Below are positions 11,238 through 21,319 of a stretch of DNA of 64,000 nt, piece by piece. The position numbers and the translations under genes were made by a program. The DNA comes from Plantago major. Taxonomy: Eukaryota; Streptophyta; Magnoliopsida; Lamiales; Plantaginaceae. The first letter of the stretch is position 1; each line of letters starts with the position of its first letter. The stretch is taken from assembly GCA_026545765.1 (NCBI GenBank), contig CM048841.1, forward strand, positions 7,103,145 through 7,167,144. The letters run 5' to 3'. The notes under the pieces are model-generated. The model was not told where the DNA came from and made no database searches. It saw nothing but the letters and a program-made list of their open reading frames with translations.

Positions 11238-14200
11238 ATGTCGACAAGGCCTGATGATGAATTGTACATGCCGAATCCGGATTATGGTATGTAAAGATTC
11301 GATTTTTATTAGTTTAAATGTATATGGTACGTGTGTGTTCATGTTTCTTCATGCAAAAATTAAGTTCCCCTGTTTTTAGAAGCTTTTGAGTTGTTTTGGC
11401 TTTGATTTTAGTCTGAATTTTGCATGAATGATTTGTTTGGATAGATTTAACAACAACTGATATGACTATATGTGTGAACTATGGTGGTAAGTTTGTGGTT
11501 GACACTATGACAAACAAGCAAAAGTATGTTGGGGGTAAACTTGTGAAATATGACTATTTTGATATGGAGGATTTGGATATGAAACACTTGAATGGATTTG
11601 CTGATTTGTCCAATGTTGGACATTTTAGGAGGTTTTACTATTATGCAAAGTCTGGCTTTGTAGAATTACATGATGATTTTACTGCTCAAACCCATGCAAT
11701 TGATCACCCATGCAATTGATCACCTTGAGAAAAGGGAATGTAGTGTGTGGATTGAGGGTGTTTTGCTTGACAAGGGTAAGGAGAAGTTAACTGCCAAGGA
11801 GAAGGGTAAGGAGAAGTTAAATCAGGAGAAGGAAATCCCAGCTGGTTTTGACTATATGCAGGGCAGCAAGGGACATGGTTTTTACAGTAATGAGAAACTA
11901 AAAGGAGTAGTAATTGAATTCTCTGATGATGATAGTGAATCTGAGTCTGATGTGGTAGTTGTAGTTCTGATGATGTGAACTCTGCACTTGAATCTGATGA
12001 TTAGGATGAGGATGAGAAAAAGGCAGCATAGGTCAAGTGGAAGGGTGCATAGATCTGTGCAATCACTTTAATAAATGTAAAGGTGGTGAAGAATGACAAA
12101 ATGAGGATTTATGCTAAGTGTGAAGGACATGGATGCCAATGGAGAGTGCACTGCCACAGGATTAAAGATGGTACTGGATTTAGGTGCATACCTACATGCC
12201 TCATCATGAATGTGGATTGACACAAAGTTTCCCCTATGTGATGAGTTCATGGCTTGCAAATAGGTTCCTTAGCAAATTCAAGATTGATCCAGATAGAAAT
12301 ATTAAGACATTTGTGCTTGAGGTTCAAAATGAGACAAGGCTGGTCATTTCTCCCTTTCAGGCTTATAGAGCAAGAAAGTTGGCCATCTCAATTCTAGAAG
12401 GTCCACCAGATGCACAATATGCAAAGTTATGGGATTATGCTGAGGAACAAAGAAGCAGGAATCCAGGCTCTACAGTTATTGTTGATGTGGACAGGGTAAC
12501 ACATGAGTTTAGGCATTTCTATGTATGCTTTCAAGCACTTAAAGAAGGTTTTATTATTGGATGTAGGCCACTAATTGGTGTGGATGGTTGCCATCTTAAA
12601 GGTCCAAATGAGGGAGTTCTCTTAACAGCAGTTCAATCCCAACAACAAACCATTTCCTATTGCTTATGTTGTGGTATCTCATGAAATTGGAGAAAGCTGG
12701 ACATGGTTTTTGTCATTGTTGAAGTTTGGCTTGAACATATTGGATCCTTCTAAGCTCACAATGATGTATGATAAATAAAAGGGCTTGATTAAGGGAGTTG
12801 CAGACATTTTCCCTGGGGCTAAACACAGATTTTGTGTTAGGCACTTGTTGAAGAACTTCTGGGGTGCAGGGTTTAGAGGTGATGCATACAAATATGCTTT
12901 ATTCAAGGCTTCCAATGCAACTACAGAAGGGCAATTCAGGACTACCATGGGTGATGAGAAATCTTAATGAAAGAGCATTTGATTGGTTGCAAACCAAGCC
13001 ACCTGAATAGTGGAGTAAGAGTGGATTTGATACCTATCCAATGTGTGATCTGACCATAAACAACAATTGTGAGAGCTTCAACAAGATGATACTTAAGGCA
13101 AGACACAAAGCAATCCTTACTATGCTTGAGTGGATCAGAGAAATCCTGATGCAAAGGATGCAAGAGCTTAGAGACTATGCTGAAAAGAAATGGAAAGGAG
13201 TTTGGTGTCCTAGACCAAGAGCCTTAATAGAGAAGAACATGAGAAGGATGAGGGATTGCATTATCAAGAAATGCGATGCTACTAACTGGGAGATCCTTGG
13301 CTTTGATAGTTCTTAATACAATGTGGATCTAGAGGGATATTGTTGCACTTGTAGGAGGTGGCAACTAAATGGTATCCCTTGTAAACATGCTCTTTCTGCA
13401 ATTAGTCAGTGCAAACTAGACTATAATGAATTTGTCAATAATTGTTATAGTGTGGAGGTGTATAAGAGGGTGTATTCTGTAACTATATATGGAAATAATC
13501 ATCAAGAGTTGTGGGGAGAGACATTTTTTATACCCCCATTACCTCCCAAGTTTGTCAAGAAAAGGGGTAGGCCATCCACTGCTAGAAGCAGGGGTGCAGA
13601 TGAACCAAAAGACAAGAAAAAGAAGCACATGGGTCCATGGAGAAGCAAGAGAAATCAAACTACAATTCATTGTAGTTATTGTGGTACTGCAGGACACAAC
13701 TACACATACTGCCCCATGAGACTTAAAGATGAACTTGGGATTCACTCAGACGATGATGTTGACTATGAAGAATTCATGAGATCTAGTGGACCTCAGGATG
13801 ATATACCACCTACTGCTGCTACTACTGATGAACCATCTCCAACACTTGCTCAAATGCTATCTAAGAAGAGGAAGAAATATAAGTTGATTCACAAGTGTTT
13901 GTTAAACTAAAGATTCATTCCAGTTTTTTATGTGCTCTTATATGTGTCATGTGATTCACTATTTGCAGCCTAAACCTGGAGAAACAATAGAAGACTTCAC
14001 CATTGATACACAGGAAGAAACAGAAGTTCAGGTATTAGTCTGCATTATGTATGCAGTGAAATTAGGCTTGCTTTTTATGTGTTCTTATATGTGTTTGTTG
14101 TGTAGGATGATGCACCACTGGCTTCACAACCATCACAGTCTCAGAGAGAATATATAGAAGGTCCAAGTAATCATCAACAACTTTTGCAGGGCAAAGCAAG

Positions 14201-14360
14201 CTTTGCTAGGCTTTCTCAAGCCCACGGAACTACTGTTTCTGATTTTGTTGCTCAAGATGTTGTTGAGTCACAAAGGGATGCTACAATTGGAGCTGCTTTT
14301 GTAAGTGGTAGGAAGAAATAAGTGTCTTTGAAGACTTTGGGACCAGCTATGGAACAACTT

Positions 14361-14404
<44 letters not shown>

Positions 14405-14434
14405 AAAGGTCTCAAAGGGCAAGAGCAACAAGTG
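11238..14434 (+). pseudogene. MULE transposase (MuDR type), broken
   Basis: Exon 1 (11238-11286) ends at GTATGT and joins an acceptor at 11444, giving MSTRPDDELYMPNPDYDLTT and then MTICVNYGGKF, a PB1-like N-terminus. An acidic stretch follows, then a Cys-containing MuDR DNA-binding region (KCEGHGCQWRVHC, about 12095). The catalytic core has GVDGCHLKGP (first Asp) and MMYDK (second Asp, followed by a stop). A SWIM zinc finger (CCTCRRWQLNGIPCKHAL) and a CCHC knuckle (CSYCGTAGHNYTYCP) follow near 13340 and 13670. Two small C-terminal introns are likely near 13910-13968 and 14035-14105. A poly-Asn tract encoded by AAC repeats precedes the end. A 16-bp tandem duplication near 11690, further frameshifts and several stops disable it. 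Confidence 0.8.
14357..14405 (+). repeat. AAC trinucleotide microsatellite
   Basis: About 15 AAC units near the 3' end of the transposase gene would encode a poly-Asn run just before the basic C-terminus. Confidence 0.85.
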
Positions 14435-15037
14435 AACTTTTAGTGATGTTTTTTGTCAAGTGCAGTGATGTTCTGTCAAGTGCATAGATGAACTTATTTT
14501 TGTTAAGTGCACTTATGGTTTGGTCTATGATTTGGGAGTCTACATGTGTAAAAACTTAAAATCAAGGTGTAAGAACTCAATTTTTCAATTTCAAGCTGGT
14601 TTTTTTTTATGATGATTTTCTTGTTGCAGTTTAACATCATGTTTTGAATCCAATCTTGGCTTCTACAAGTCACTTACATGAAAATTAATGTATATGCACC
14701 ATCAAAAGGTTATTGTAAACTGGAAAATAAGAAATGCACTTGTGTGAACTCAATTTTTCAATTTCCAGGTATTTTTTTTACTCTGTTTTATACAGCCACA
14801 TGATGAATGATAAAATTAAGTTGAATTTGCCTAACTAACAGCATTCATCTCGGCCAAAAGAAACAACACAACAATCAAGAGTCAAATTGGTGCTTTAATG
14901 TCAAATTCAACTAACCAAATGCTAAATACCAATGCAATTCAAAGGTCTTTTCAAACCTCTTAAGTTCCATGAATGAATTCATTCACTCTCAATGCAGTAA
15001 TTAAGTTTCTTAACCTTTCAACTACCTAAATTTTACC
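14435..15037. other. Spacer between transposase and second MULE gene
   Basis: AT-rich DNA holding the transposase 3' UTR. AACTCAATTTTTCAATTTC occurs twice (about 14576 and 14748), and GTCAAGTGCA-type phrases recur near 14455-14515. No reading frame is supported. Confidence 0.5.
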
Positions 15038-15045
15038 TATAAATA
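15038..15045 (+). promoter_or_regulatory. TATA box of the small MULE gene
   Basis: TATAAATA lies 75 bp before the ATG. It is followed by a CA-rich, T-poor leader typical of plant 5' UTRs. Confidence 0.6.
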
Positions 15046-15112
15046 CACCTTCATTCTATTGCAATCACCACACAAAATACTAAACACTAAACAAATCAAC
15101 TAATTAACAAAA

Positions 15113-15487
15113 ATGGAAGCTTTGCTAGAAGAAAGGTTCGAGCACTACACCACCTGGGGAATCAGGTATGAAGATGAGCAAGGGAACCTCCTTGTCCGCC
15201 CCACTTTGGCTCAAAAGCTCACCAACCTCAAGGCCATCTGCTTGAACAATGATGGCATTGTTTCTCCATTGCAGAAAGCAGCTGATATAGTTGCTAGGCT
15301 CAAGCTAGTGGAGGTCATGCATAGGGAGCTGGGATGGAAAGGCTCTAGCCTCAAGTCCATTCTCCTCGACATGGAAGAGACTTATGTTGTCCTTCCAAAT
15401 CAGGGAGCTCATGATGACTAGGTTTATCCCATTGAGGCAGAGCTCTATGTGGACAAGTTGGTGGCTGAGTATGCGCCTCAGGAGTAG
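15113..15487 (+). CDS. Unknown small protein carried by the MULE
   Basis: The ATG sits in a good plant context (AACAAAAATGGAAG) behind a TATA box and an A-rich leader; AATAAA follows the gene at 15540. The frame gives 102 residues to a TAG at 15419-15421. The same frame then stays open for 21 more residues (VYPIEAELYVDKLVAEYAPQE) of ordinary composition to a second stop at 15485-15487. The TAG may therefore be a recent nonsense change, or the short form may be the real one. The sequence begins MEALLEERFEHYTTWGIRYE and has a Lys/Leu-rich middle likely to be helical. I see no signal peptide, membrane segment or zinc motif, and I do not recognise the family. Its place between the MULE ends suggests an accessory or captured gene. 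Confidence 0.6.
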
Positions 15488-15539
15488 TGAAACACCCCCC
15501 CCCCTCCTTATGTACTAATGCATTCTTATTTTCCAATGC

Positions 15540-15545
15540 AATAAA
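15540..15545 (+). terminator. Poly(A) signal of the small MULE gene
   Basis: AATAAA lies 53 bp behind the second stop codon, in the expected place for a plant near-upstream element. Confidence 0.5.
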
Positions 15546-15831
15546 AGAATGCTCTATCTATCCATCTATCTTTTTATTTACAGTTTTTTTTTTTACAATT
15601 CAAACATACACATAACAACACAAAATATATAAGAACAAGTAAACAAAAGCATAGACAAAATTTCACCAATGCAAAATATTTCATTACCACAAAAGATTCA
15701 ATTACATGGTGATTTGAGAATCACAGTTTCTAACTTGCAAACCAGAAACCTAATGAACTATGATTCTCATTGATTTGACAGAATTTAAAGTACTACATTG
15801 CTACATTGCTAATCAACCTAACTTACTAATA

Positions 15832-16461
15832 CTACTTGCTAAACATTATCCAACAACCTACAGCAAATCCAACTACAGCAGCAGACATCAACCATATCTC
15901 ATATTTCTTCTTTTCTGCCTCCAACTTACCCAATCTCACTTCCAGCTGCTGTTTAGCCTCATACGTCTCCTTCAACTCCTCTGAACTCCAACAAAAGAAC
16001 TTACACTCAAGCTCTTTCTTTTCCTCTACCAGTTCTTTAACCCACTGCTCAAAACTAGGCTCCAAACGATCACCAGTCCACCGGATATAGCCACATCCAG
16101 CAGTCTATAACCACAAAACAAACTATTTTAAAAAAAATAATTCGAATTATACCCAATTACATTAACCCTAATTTCAATTTCGGCAATTATAATTCGAATT
16201 ATACCCAATTACATTAACCCTAACCAATTTCGGCAATTATACTTCGAATTATACCCAATTACATTAACCCTAATTCCAATTTCGCCAATTATAATTCGTA
16301 ATTGAGCAAACAAACAAACTTACCCTCCACTTCGGACATGCCTTGTAGGGACGGCCGGGAAACAGATTGTGAGAGCGGCCGGCTATGCAAACAGCGGGAG
16401 GATCACAAACACATAGCTCTTCTTCTTGAGTTGGATACCATGACCATACCATTTCCGCCAT
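15832..16461 (-). CDS. GRF zinc-finger, coiled-coil, membrane-anchored protein
   Basis: Two exons give an unbroken protein of 136 residues. Exon 1 (16461-16324, 46 codons) ends at AGG/GTAAGT. Exon 2 (16104-15832) starts after TTATAG, in phase 0. The joined N-terminal half shows a GRF-type zinc finger: CVC at 17-19, then GRSHNLFPGRPYKACPKWR, with the final AGCGYIRW coming from exon 2. The splice thus divides the finger, which supports both exons. A charged helix (about 65-115, rich in Glu and Lys) is likely a coiled coil. A single membrane segment (IWLMSAAVVGFAVGCWIMF) ends the protein. The layout matches plant proteins of the At4g04775-like type, whose function is unknown; GRF fingers bind nucleic acid in other proteins. 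It runs toward the small plus-strand gene inside the same MULE. Confidence 0.75.
16138..16300. repeat. Three tandem repeats of about 55 bp in the GRF intron
   Basis: A unit containing ATTCGAATTATACCCAATTA and CATTAACCCTAA is repeated three times, with the last copies slightly diverged. It fills most of the only intron of the GRF gene. Confidence 0.7.
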
Positions 16462-16606
16462 TTGGGTAATTTCTAGGTTTCGATATGGGAGAGTTATGAA
16501 ATTAGGGTTCATGTTTGACAGATTTGGGGAATTTCTACCCGCTAAAAAACGTTTTTCGTCGACAAAGTTGCATTTTACGTACATATTATTCGTCCCAATT
16601 CGTCCA

Positions 16607-16770
16607 GGACCTAAATCGCAACTCAATTCGTCGTCCCAATTCGTCCAGGTCATCAAAGAACCTAAATCGCAACTAAATTCGTCCAACTCACGAATCCATG
16701 TCAGCAGGGACCAAAATCGCAAAGCGGGACGTCCTTTTTGGACGTATTAAATTTAGGACCGTAATCGCAA
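16607..16770 (-). repeat. Four subterminal direct repeats at the MULE right end
   Basis: GGACCTAAATCGCAA (16607), GAACCTAAATCGCAA (16658), GGACCAAAATCGCAA (16708) and GGACCGTAATCGCAA (16756) are spaced close to 50 bp apart. Each is the inverse of the left-end motif TTGCGATTTTGGTTC. The outermost copy is in the terminal repeat itself. Confidence 0.7.
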
Positions 16771-16791
16771 TGGACTCCCAGTTAAAGGACC

Positions 16792-17332
16792 AATATTTCA
16801 AATCTTCCTGTTGTTTAGTATTGTGATCTTAGTTGATATGAGAAGTTGTTCTAAATCCATACATATCCTTTGGATATGGTGTTTGTTGATTAATTGGTAA
16901 TCATTTCAGACCCAAATCCTAATGATTTCTTCTTAGCTACCTTTAATGCCAGTGACCATAAGCTGAATTCCTTGCCAAGTGGCATATATTCTGCAGCTTA
17001 ATTGATTTTTTTATATTGATGCATTGCCCACATTAATTGAAGATGCCCTTAATTAATTATTTGAGCTCATTAGGTAGGCAATTAGATGTTCAACATTCAA
17101 GACTTCAAAATTAATTTTATGTTTATGTACATTATTCGGTCTTATTCTGATTAGTTATGTAGCTATATTTTTATGCCAAATTAATGTAAAACTCATATCC
17201 TTCCTAAATTTACTTAAATTGGTGCATTTATACTTCTCCATCCAAATGTTTAGAACACTTTGCCTAATCTACGCCTATATGAGGTTGTCATTTCTTTTTT
17301 TTCTTTTTTTGGTTAAATTGATTCTTTCGCTC

Positions 17333-17369
<37 letters not shown>

Positions 17370-17999
17370 AACAATATTTTAAAGTAAAACGTCTTTCGTT
17401 AACAATATGCAATTTTTTATTTATGAAAAAACATCAATGTTATTTACAAAACACTCTAAGTTTTAATAATAATTTATACGTTTGTTCGTTGCTTTTAATA
17501 TTATGATATAAGTCTCCTATGAGAATTATTGTTGTTGTTACTATACTGCTACTATCCTCCTATTGTTGGTCCTATCACTAAATTGAAAAAGGGTGAAAGA
17601 TTGAGTATGCATTTATATCTTCCATATGAACTTTCAGAAAAATTCTTCCATTTGTTTATAATCGGTAATCCGTCCACTCCGAAAAACTTCATATATCAGG
17701 GTTAATGTATAATTTTGGATGCAAAAATTAAATGATAAAATATGAAAATGTGATAAAAAAAAAGTGTACTTTTAGTTACAAAACGTGTAATTTATATGTA
17801 AATAAAATATTATTTTATTATTTATTGCATGTTAGATGGTAGGTTGATAATGATATATGCTGGACATAGGCCGGGGGATTATAAGAACTTCACTCAAATG
17901 TGACTATAGAACCTTCAATTTTGAATTTTAAATAGTTGTCAATTATCATAGTCTAATGGCTGGTTTAATTAGCATAGATAGCAACGGAGTTTAGTTAAG
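16792..17999. other. AT-rich intergenic DNA
   Basis: No gene is supported. An ATT microsatellite lies at about 17334-17369. A stretch near 17740-17840 containing AAAGTGTACTTTTAGT is related to one near 48900, suggesting a shared MITE family. Confidence 0.45.
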
Positions 18000-18146
18000 T
18001 TATAGTATGTTATTTTCAACTGAAAACTCGTTCAGTTTAGTTCAGTTCCATTCAGTTCAGTCCAGTTCAGTTCAGTTCAGTTCATTAAATTCATATTATT
18101 ATTATTATTGTTGTTGTTGTTGTTGTTCTTGTTGTTGTTGTTGTTA

Positions 18147-18184
<38 letters not shown>

Positions 18185-18428
18185 TTATCATTTATTTACA
18201 CACCCGATCTTTTGTACGAGGAAAATAAGAAAATTTATCCAATTGAGTTATTTTCAACTTTTTTTCTTTCTTTCTTTTTAATACGACTTTTAGTAGATCA
18301 ATGAAATAAAGAGTATAGTTACAATTTGAACTAACAAAAAATCTACATGTTCAAAAACTCCAAAACAAATTAAACCAAACCAAAAGTCGGACCAAACTTT
18401 ATAAAAATAATATTATATATCACAAATA

Positions 18429-19337
18429 TTGAAAAATGGCATTTATTCCTCCATATTATCTTCCTCGGACTCTATATTATCTTCCTCGGGCTCTATATTG
18501 CCTGGAATAGAGCGCCAAATTCTCAATGTTATCTCCTTGCGCACCCTGTTCATCGTTTCTTTCCTTGTCGGGTTCAATAAATCATTATCCACTCCACCTT
18601 GGACATTGATATCATGTTGCAAAACTGGTATTTCAAGTTTGGGCAAGCTACCAATAGGTCACCAATTGCACAACTTTTTACCGTGAGACACCCATAGATT
18701 TTCGCCCAACGAGCAGGTCACTTTGGTTATGGGCAAGTCACCTTGGTACCCGATTCTGCATCGGTTATGGGTGGTGGAATCCGGTGGTGGTGGTGGAATC
18801 CGGTGGTGGGTGGCGGATTCCGGTGGTGTGGTGGTGGAATCCGACACCCACCACCGGATTCCACCACCCATGTCCGGTACCGGTACCAAGGTGACATGCC
18901 CGTAACCAAAGTGACATGCTCGTTGGGCGAAAATCTATGGGTGTCTCACGGTAAAAAGTTGTCCCATTAGTGACTAATTTGTAAAAAATCCTTTCAAGTT
19001 TACACATGCGCATAAAATTATGAAGAGTGAAGGTAGCAACAATCACGTATATTTGATATATGTGTTCCATTTGAGGCATCGTATAAAGGACCTTCCATCT
19101 CCTTTTCAAGCCGCCGAAGGCTCTTTCAATAGTAGTTCATAATGAAGAGTGTCGATAGTTAAAATGCTCAGACATCCCTTTAAGAACTCTTTTCTTCTTA
19201 AAGTCTGGAATATGATATCTTACATCGGGGTCCTTAATTGGAGAGAGATAACCAGTGGTATTAGGATATCCAGAGTCCACCAAGTAGTATTTTTCTGTCA
19301 AAATCATAAGCACATAATAAGACAACAATTGTAACAT
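18429..19337 (-). pseudogene. PIF/Harbinger DDE transposase, C-terminal part
   Basis: The minus strand encodes YYLVDSGYPNTTGYLSP, with the second catalytic Asp in VDSGY, followed by HIPDFKKKRVL and FNYRHSSL. After an in-frame TGA comes IERAFGGLKRRWKVLYTMP, with the catalytic Glu in IERAF. This is the HARBI1-like DDE_Tnp_4 pattern. The frame continues through VATFTLHNFMR to a fold-back element (18658-18974). Beyond it lies the C-terminal tail KETMNRVRKEITLRIW and an acidic end. One stop, the insertion and the missing N-terminus disable it. Confidence 0.7.
18658..18974. mobile_element. Fold-back element inside the Harbinger transposase gene
   Basis: Two arms of about 93 bp (18658-18750 and 18882-18974) are nearly perfect inverted copies; both contain TTTTTACCGTGAGACACC in opposite sense. 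The centre is made of GGTGGTGGAATCC-type repeats, which are themselves inverted, so almost the whole 317 bp can fold on itself. It splits the transposase C-terminus. Confidence 0.75.
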
Positions 19338-20027
19338 ACTCCCTCCGCCCCGGTTGTATATAACAAAATTTTGGTCATTGGTAATATACTTAATTTCTTT
19401 TCATGAAAGTTGAAATATGAGTATTGGGACTGAAAGTTGAAGAATCAGTTTGGAAAATGGAACAATGCTGGAGGTTCTGGAAAAAAAGAGTGTTGATGTA
19501 AAGTTGTTGACACGAGCTTGTGCATGGTTTATGGACAAGTGATTTTGGTTAAGCTTTTAATTATTTTATTTGCCGAACATTGTCCATACTCTTGTAAACG
19601 TTTTCAAGTTGTAATAAATTTCACCGATTCAAAAAAAAGAAAAACTAGACAAAGACAGTTTATACGACGATTAAAATTCGGTTTTAATCGAGTTATCATT
19701 CTCATATTGTTTTCCACGCTGTTGGTTTTAAAGTTTGTTATACAATAATAAATAAAAATGTAAAGTGACAGAAAAAAGAGTAGGAAGAATGTGAGAAAGA
19801 TGACAAAAATAATATATTTTTTTAATTGTGATTATATATACCATCATATAATTGTTATTATTATTACACAATAATTTCTTCAGTTCAGTTAGTTTCAGTT
19901 TCAGTTCAGTTCAGTTCAGTTCAGTTCCATTCAGTTCAGTTCAGTTCAGTAAATTTCAGTTGAAAAGAACAGAGTCTTAATTGATAGTATTCAACAATTA
20001 ATAAATGTAGTAACATCATTATCTATA

Positions 20028-20345
20028 TACATATAAAAAAGAAAACTTATCTATATACATATAAAAAAGAAAAGAAGATATTTTCAAGCATTCTAAGCAT
20101 AGCCATGTGTCATGCTTGCGTGGCACTTTCGAGCATTCTTATTGGTCCATTTTTTTTTCTAATGTGATGATTTGAAATAATCTGATGAACTGTCCGAAAA
20201 TCAGTTTGAAAGTTGTTTTAAATACTAACATCAGTTTTAAATGCTATGTTTGTCAAACTTTTCAAAATGCTAATGTTAAAAAAATAACAAAATTATCAAA
20301 TCTGGGGCGATCAAGAAGCCTCTCACTTTTATATTAGGAAAGGAT
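20028..20345. other. Repeat-like intergenic segment
   Basis: A unit containing TTATCTATATACATATAAAA is duplicated in tandem at its left. Its right edge, CACTTTTATATTAGGAAAGG, partly mirrors the left in inverse sense. This may be a small transposon, but the ends are not convincing. Confidence 0.3.
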
Positions 20346-20373
20346 TCACAATGATAAGCCATTTACATCTAAA

Positions 20374-20401
20374 CTAGTACTAACCCGTGGCATCGCCACG
20401 G
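20374..20401 (-). mobile_element. Helitron-type 3' terminus
   Basis: Read on the minus strand, CCGTGGC-GAT-GCCACGG forms a perfect seven-base-pair hairpin, followed by GTTAGTA, CTAG and then T. A hairpin a few bases ahead of CTRR, with insertion next to T, is the Helitron 3' end. The body would extend to the right, but its 5' TC end was not identified and no Rep/helicase coding is visible. Confidence 0.45.
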
Positions 20402-20894
20402 TATAATTTACTTTTAATAATAAATAGAAATGTGAGGATTAAATAAATTAATCGAAAAAATAAGATAGTCAAAATTTCTTGTAGACAACGTTGGTCGTGG
20501 TGTCGTAGTTCGATAGTCATTCTTCATCCAATATTATATCATTGAGTGTTTATTTATGTTAACTATAGAAAATGTAAAAATAAGGTCCTACCATACCCGA
20601 CTTGTTAATTAGTAACAGGTACATGTTTTTTAACAAAAAAACCTATCCGTCAAACGGAACAAAAAAATACAAAAATATACAACACAATCAATAGGGTTGT
20701 TCCCAACAATCTCGCGGTGATATGTGGTCTCCCCACCACACACACACACAAATATTATGCAAACGTAATTTCACATGTTATGGTTGTTTTTTCCAACCCC
20801 TCAGTTACCAACAACCCCGCGGTGGTATGCGTCACCCCACGAAAGACACAAAAATTATTATTCTACGAACATAATTCCACGTGGTATACGGTTC

Positions 20895-21180
20895 CCTGCC
20901 CGTCATGAATGAAGAAAGTAAAGAGAAGATAGAAGAGAGTTTCCCCAACCCGTCATGGAGATCAAGAAAGTACAAAGAAGATCGAAGACATTTTCCCCAC
21001 CTAGAGAGTATCAGCTGATCCCCGCCCTCCCCCGGCTCGTTATGGAGATCAGGAAAGTAGAGAGAAGATCTAAGAGAGTTTTCCCACCTAGAGAGTATTA
21101 GATCCCCCATGCCCGTTATGTATCAAGAAAGTAGAGAGAAGATCGAAGAGAGTTTTCCCGCCTAGAGAGTATATGCAGAC
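20895..21180. repeat. Four tandem copies of a 70-85 bp unit
   Basis: Units share GTTATGGAGATCAAGAAAG-like, AGAGAAGATCGAAGAGAG and CCACCTAGAGAGTAT blocks, starting near 20905, 20955, 21036 and 21112. No coding role is evident. Confidence 0.6.
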
Positions 21181-21319
21181 CCCTCCCCCTCCGCCGGAAA
21201 AAAATGTAGTTTTTACCAGACCAGACCTGAACATCGAACGGAGTTGAAATTCGGGTTGGATAGAACCAGTAGTCCCTCCAGCCAGAGATCGTAGAGAAGA
21301 GAAACATTATACCTCATCC

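Larger units (their letters stand above)
10913..16791 (+). mobile_element. Three-gene Mutator-like element (MULE)
   Basis: The left end (GTCCTCTAATTGGG, then CCTTGCGATTTTGGTTC) and the inverse of the right end (GGTCCTTTAACTGGG, then CCATTGCGATTACGGTCC) match as terminal inverted repeats of about 45 bp. Between them lie a MULE transposase gene on the plus strand, a small gene of unknown function on the plus strand and a GRF zinc-finger gene on the minus strand. The last two have their own promoter-like or splice signals. Nine-base flanks outside the repeats do not match, so the target duplication is lost or the ends are slightly misplaced. The transposase is broken, while the GRF gene is open throughout. 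Confidence 0.75.
18003..19976 (-). mobile_element. PIF/Harbinger element, broken, with MITE-like ends
   Basis: The left end TAGTATGTTATTTTCAACTG and the inverse of the right end GACTCTGTTCTTTTCAACTG match at about 16 of 20 bases. Both ends are flanked by TTA, the usual PIF/Harbinger target duplication. Behind each terminal repeat lies a run of CAGTT-type pentamers. The interior encodes the C-terminal half of a Harbinger transposase on the minus strand. It also holds a fold-back insertion and a Stowaway-like stretch near 19338. The N-terminal half of the transposase is gone. Confidence 0.7.
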
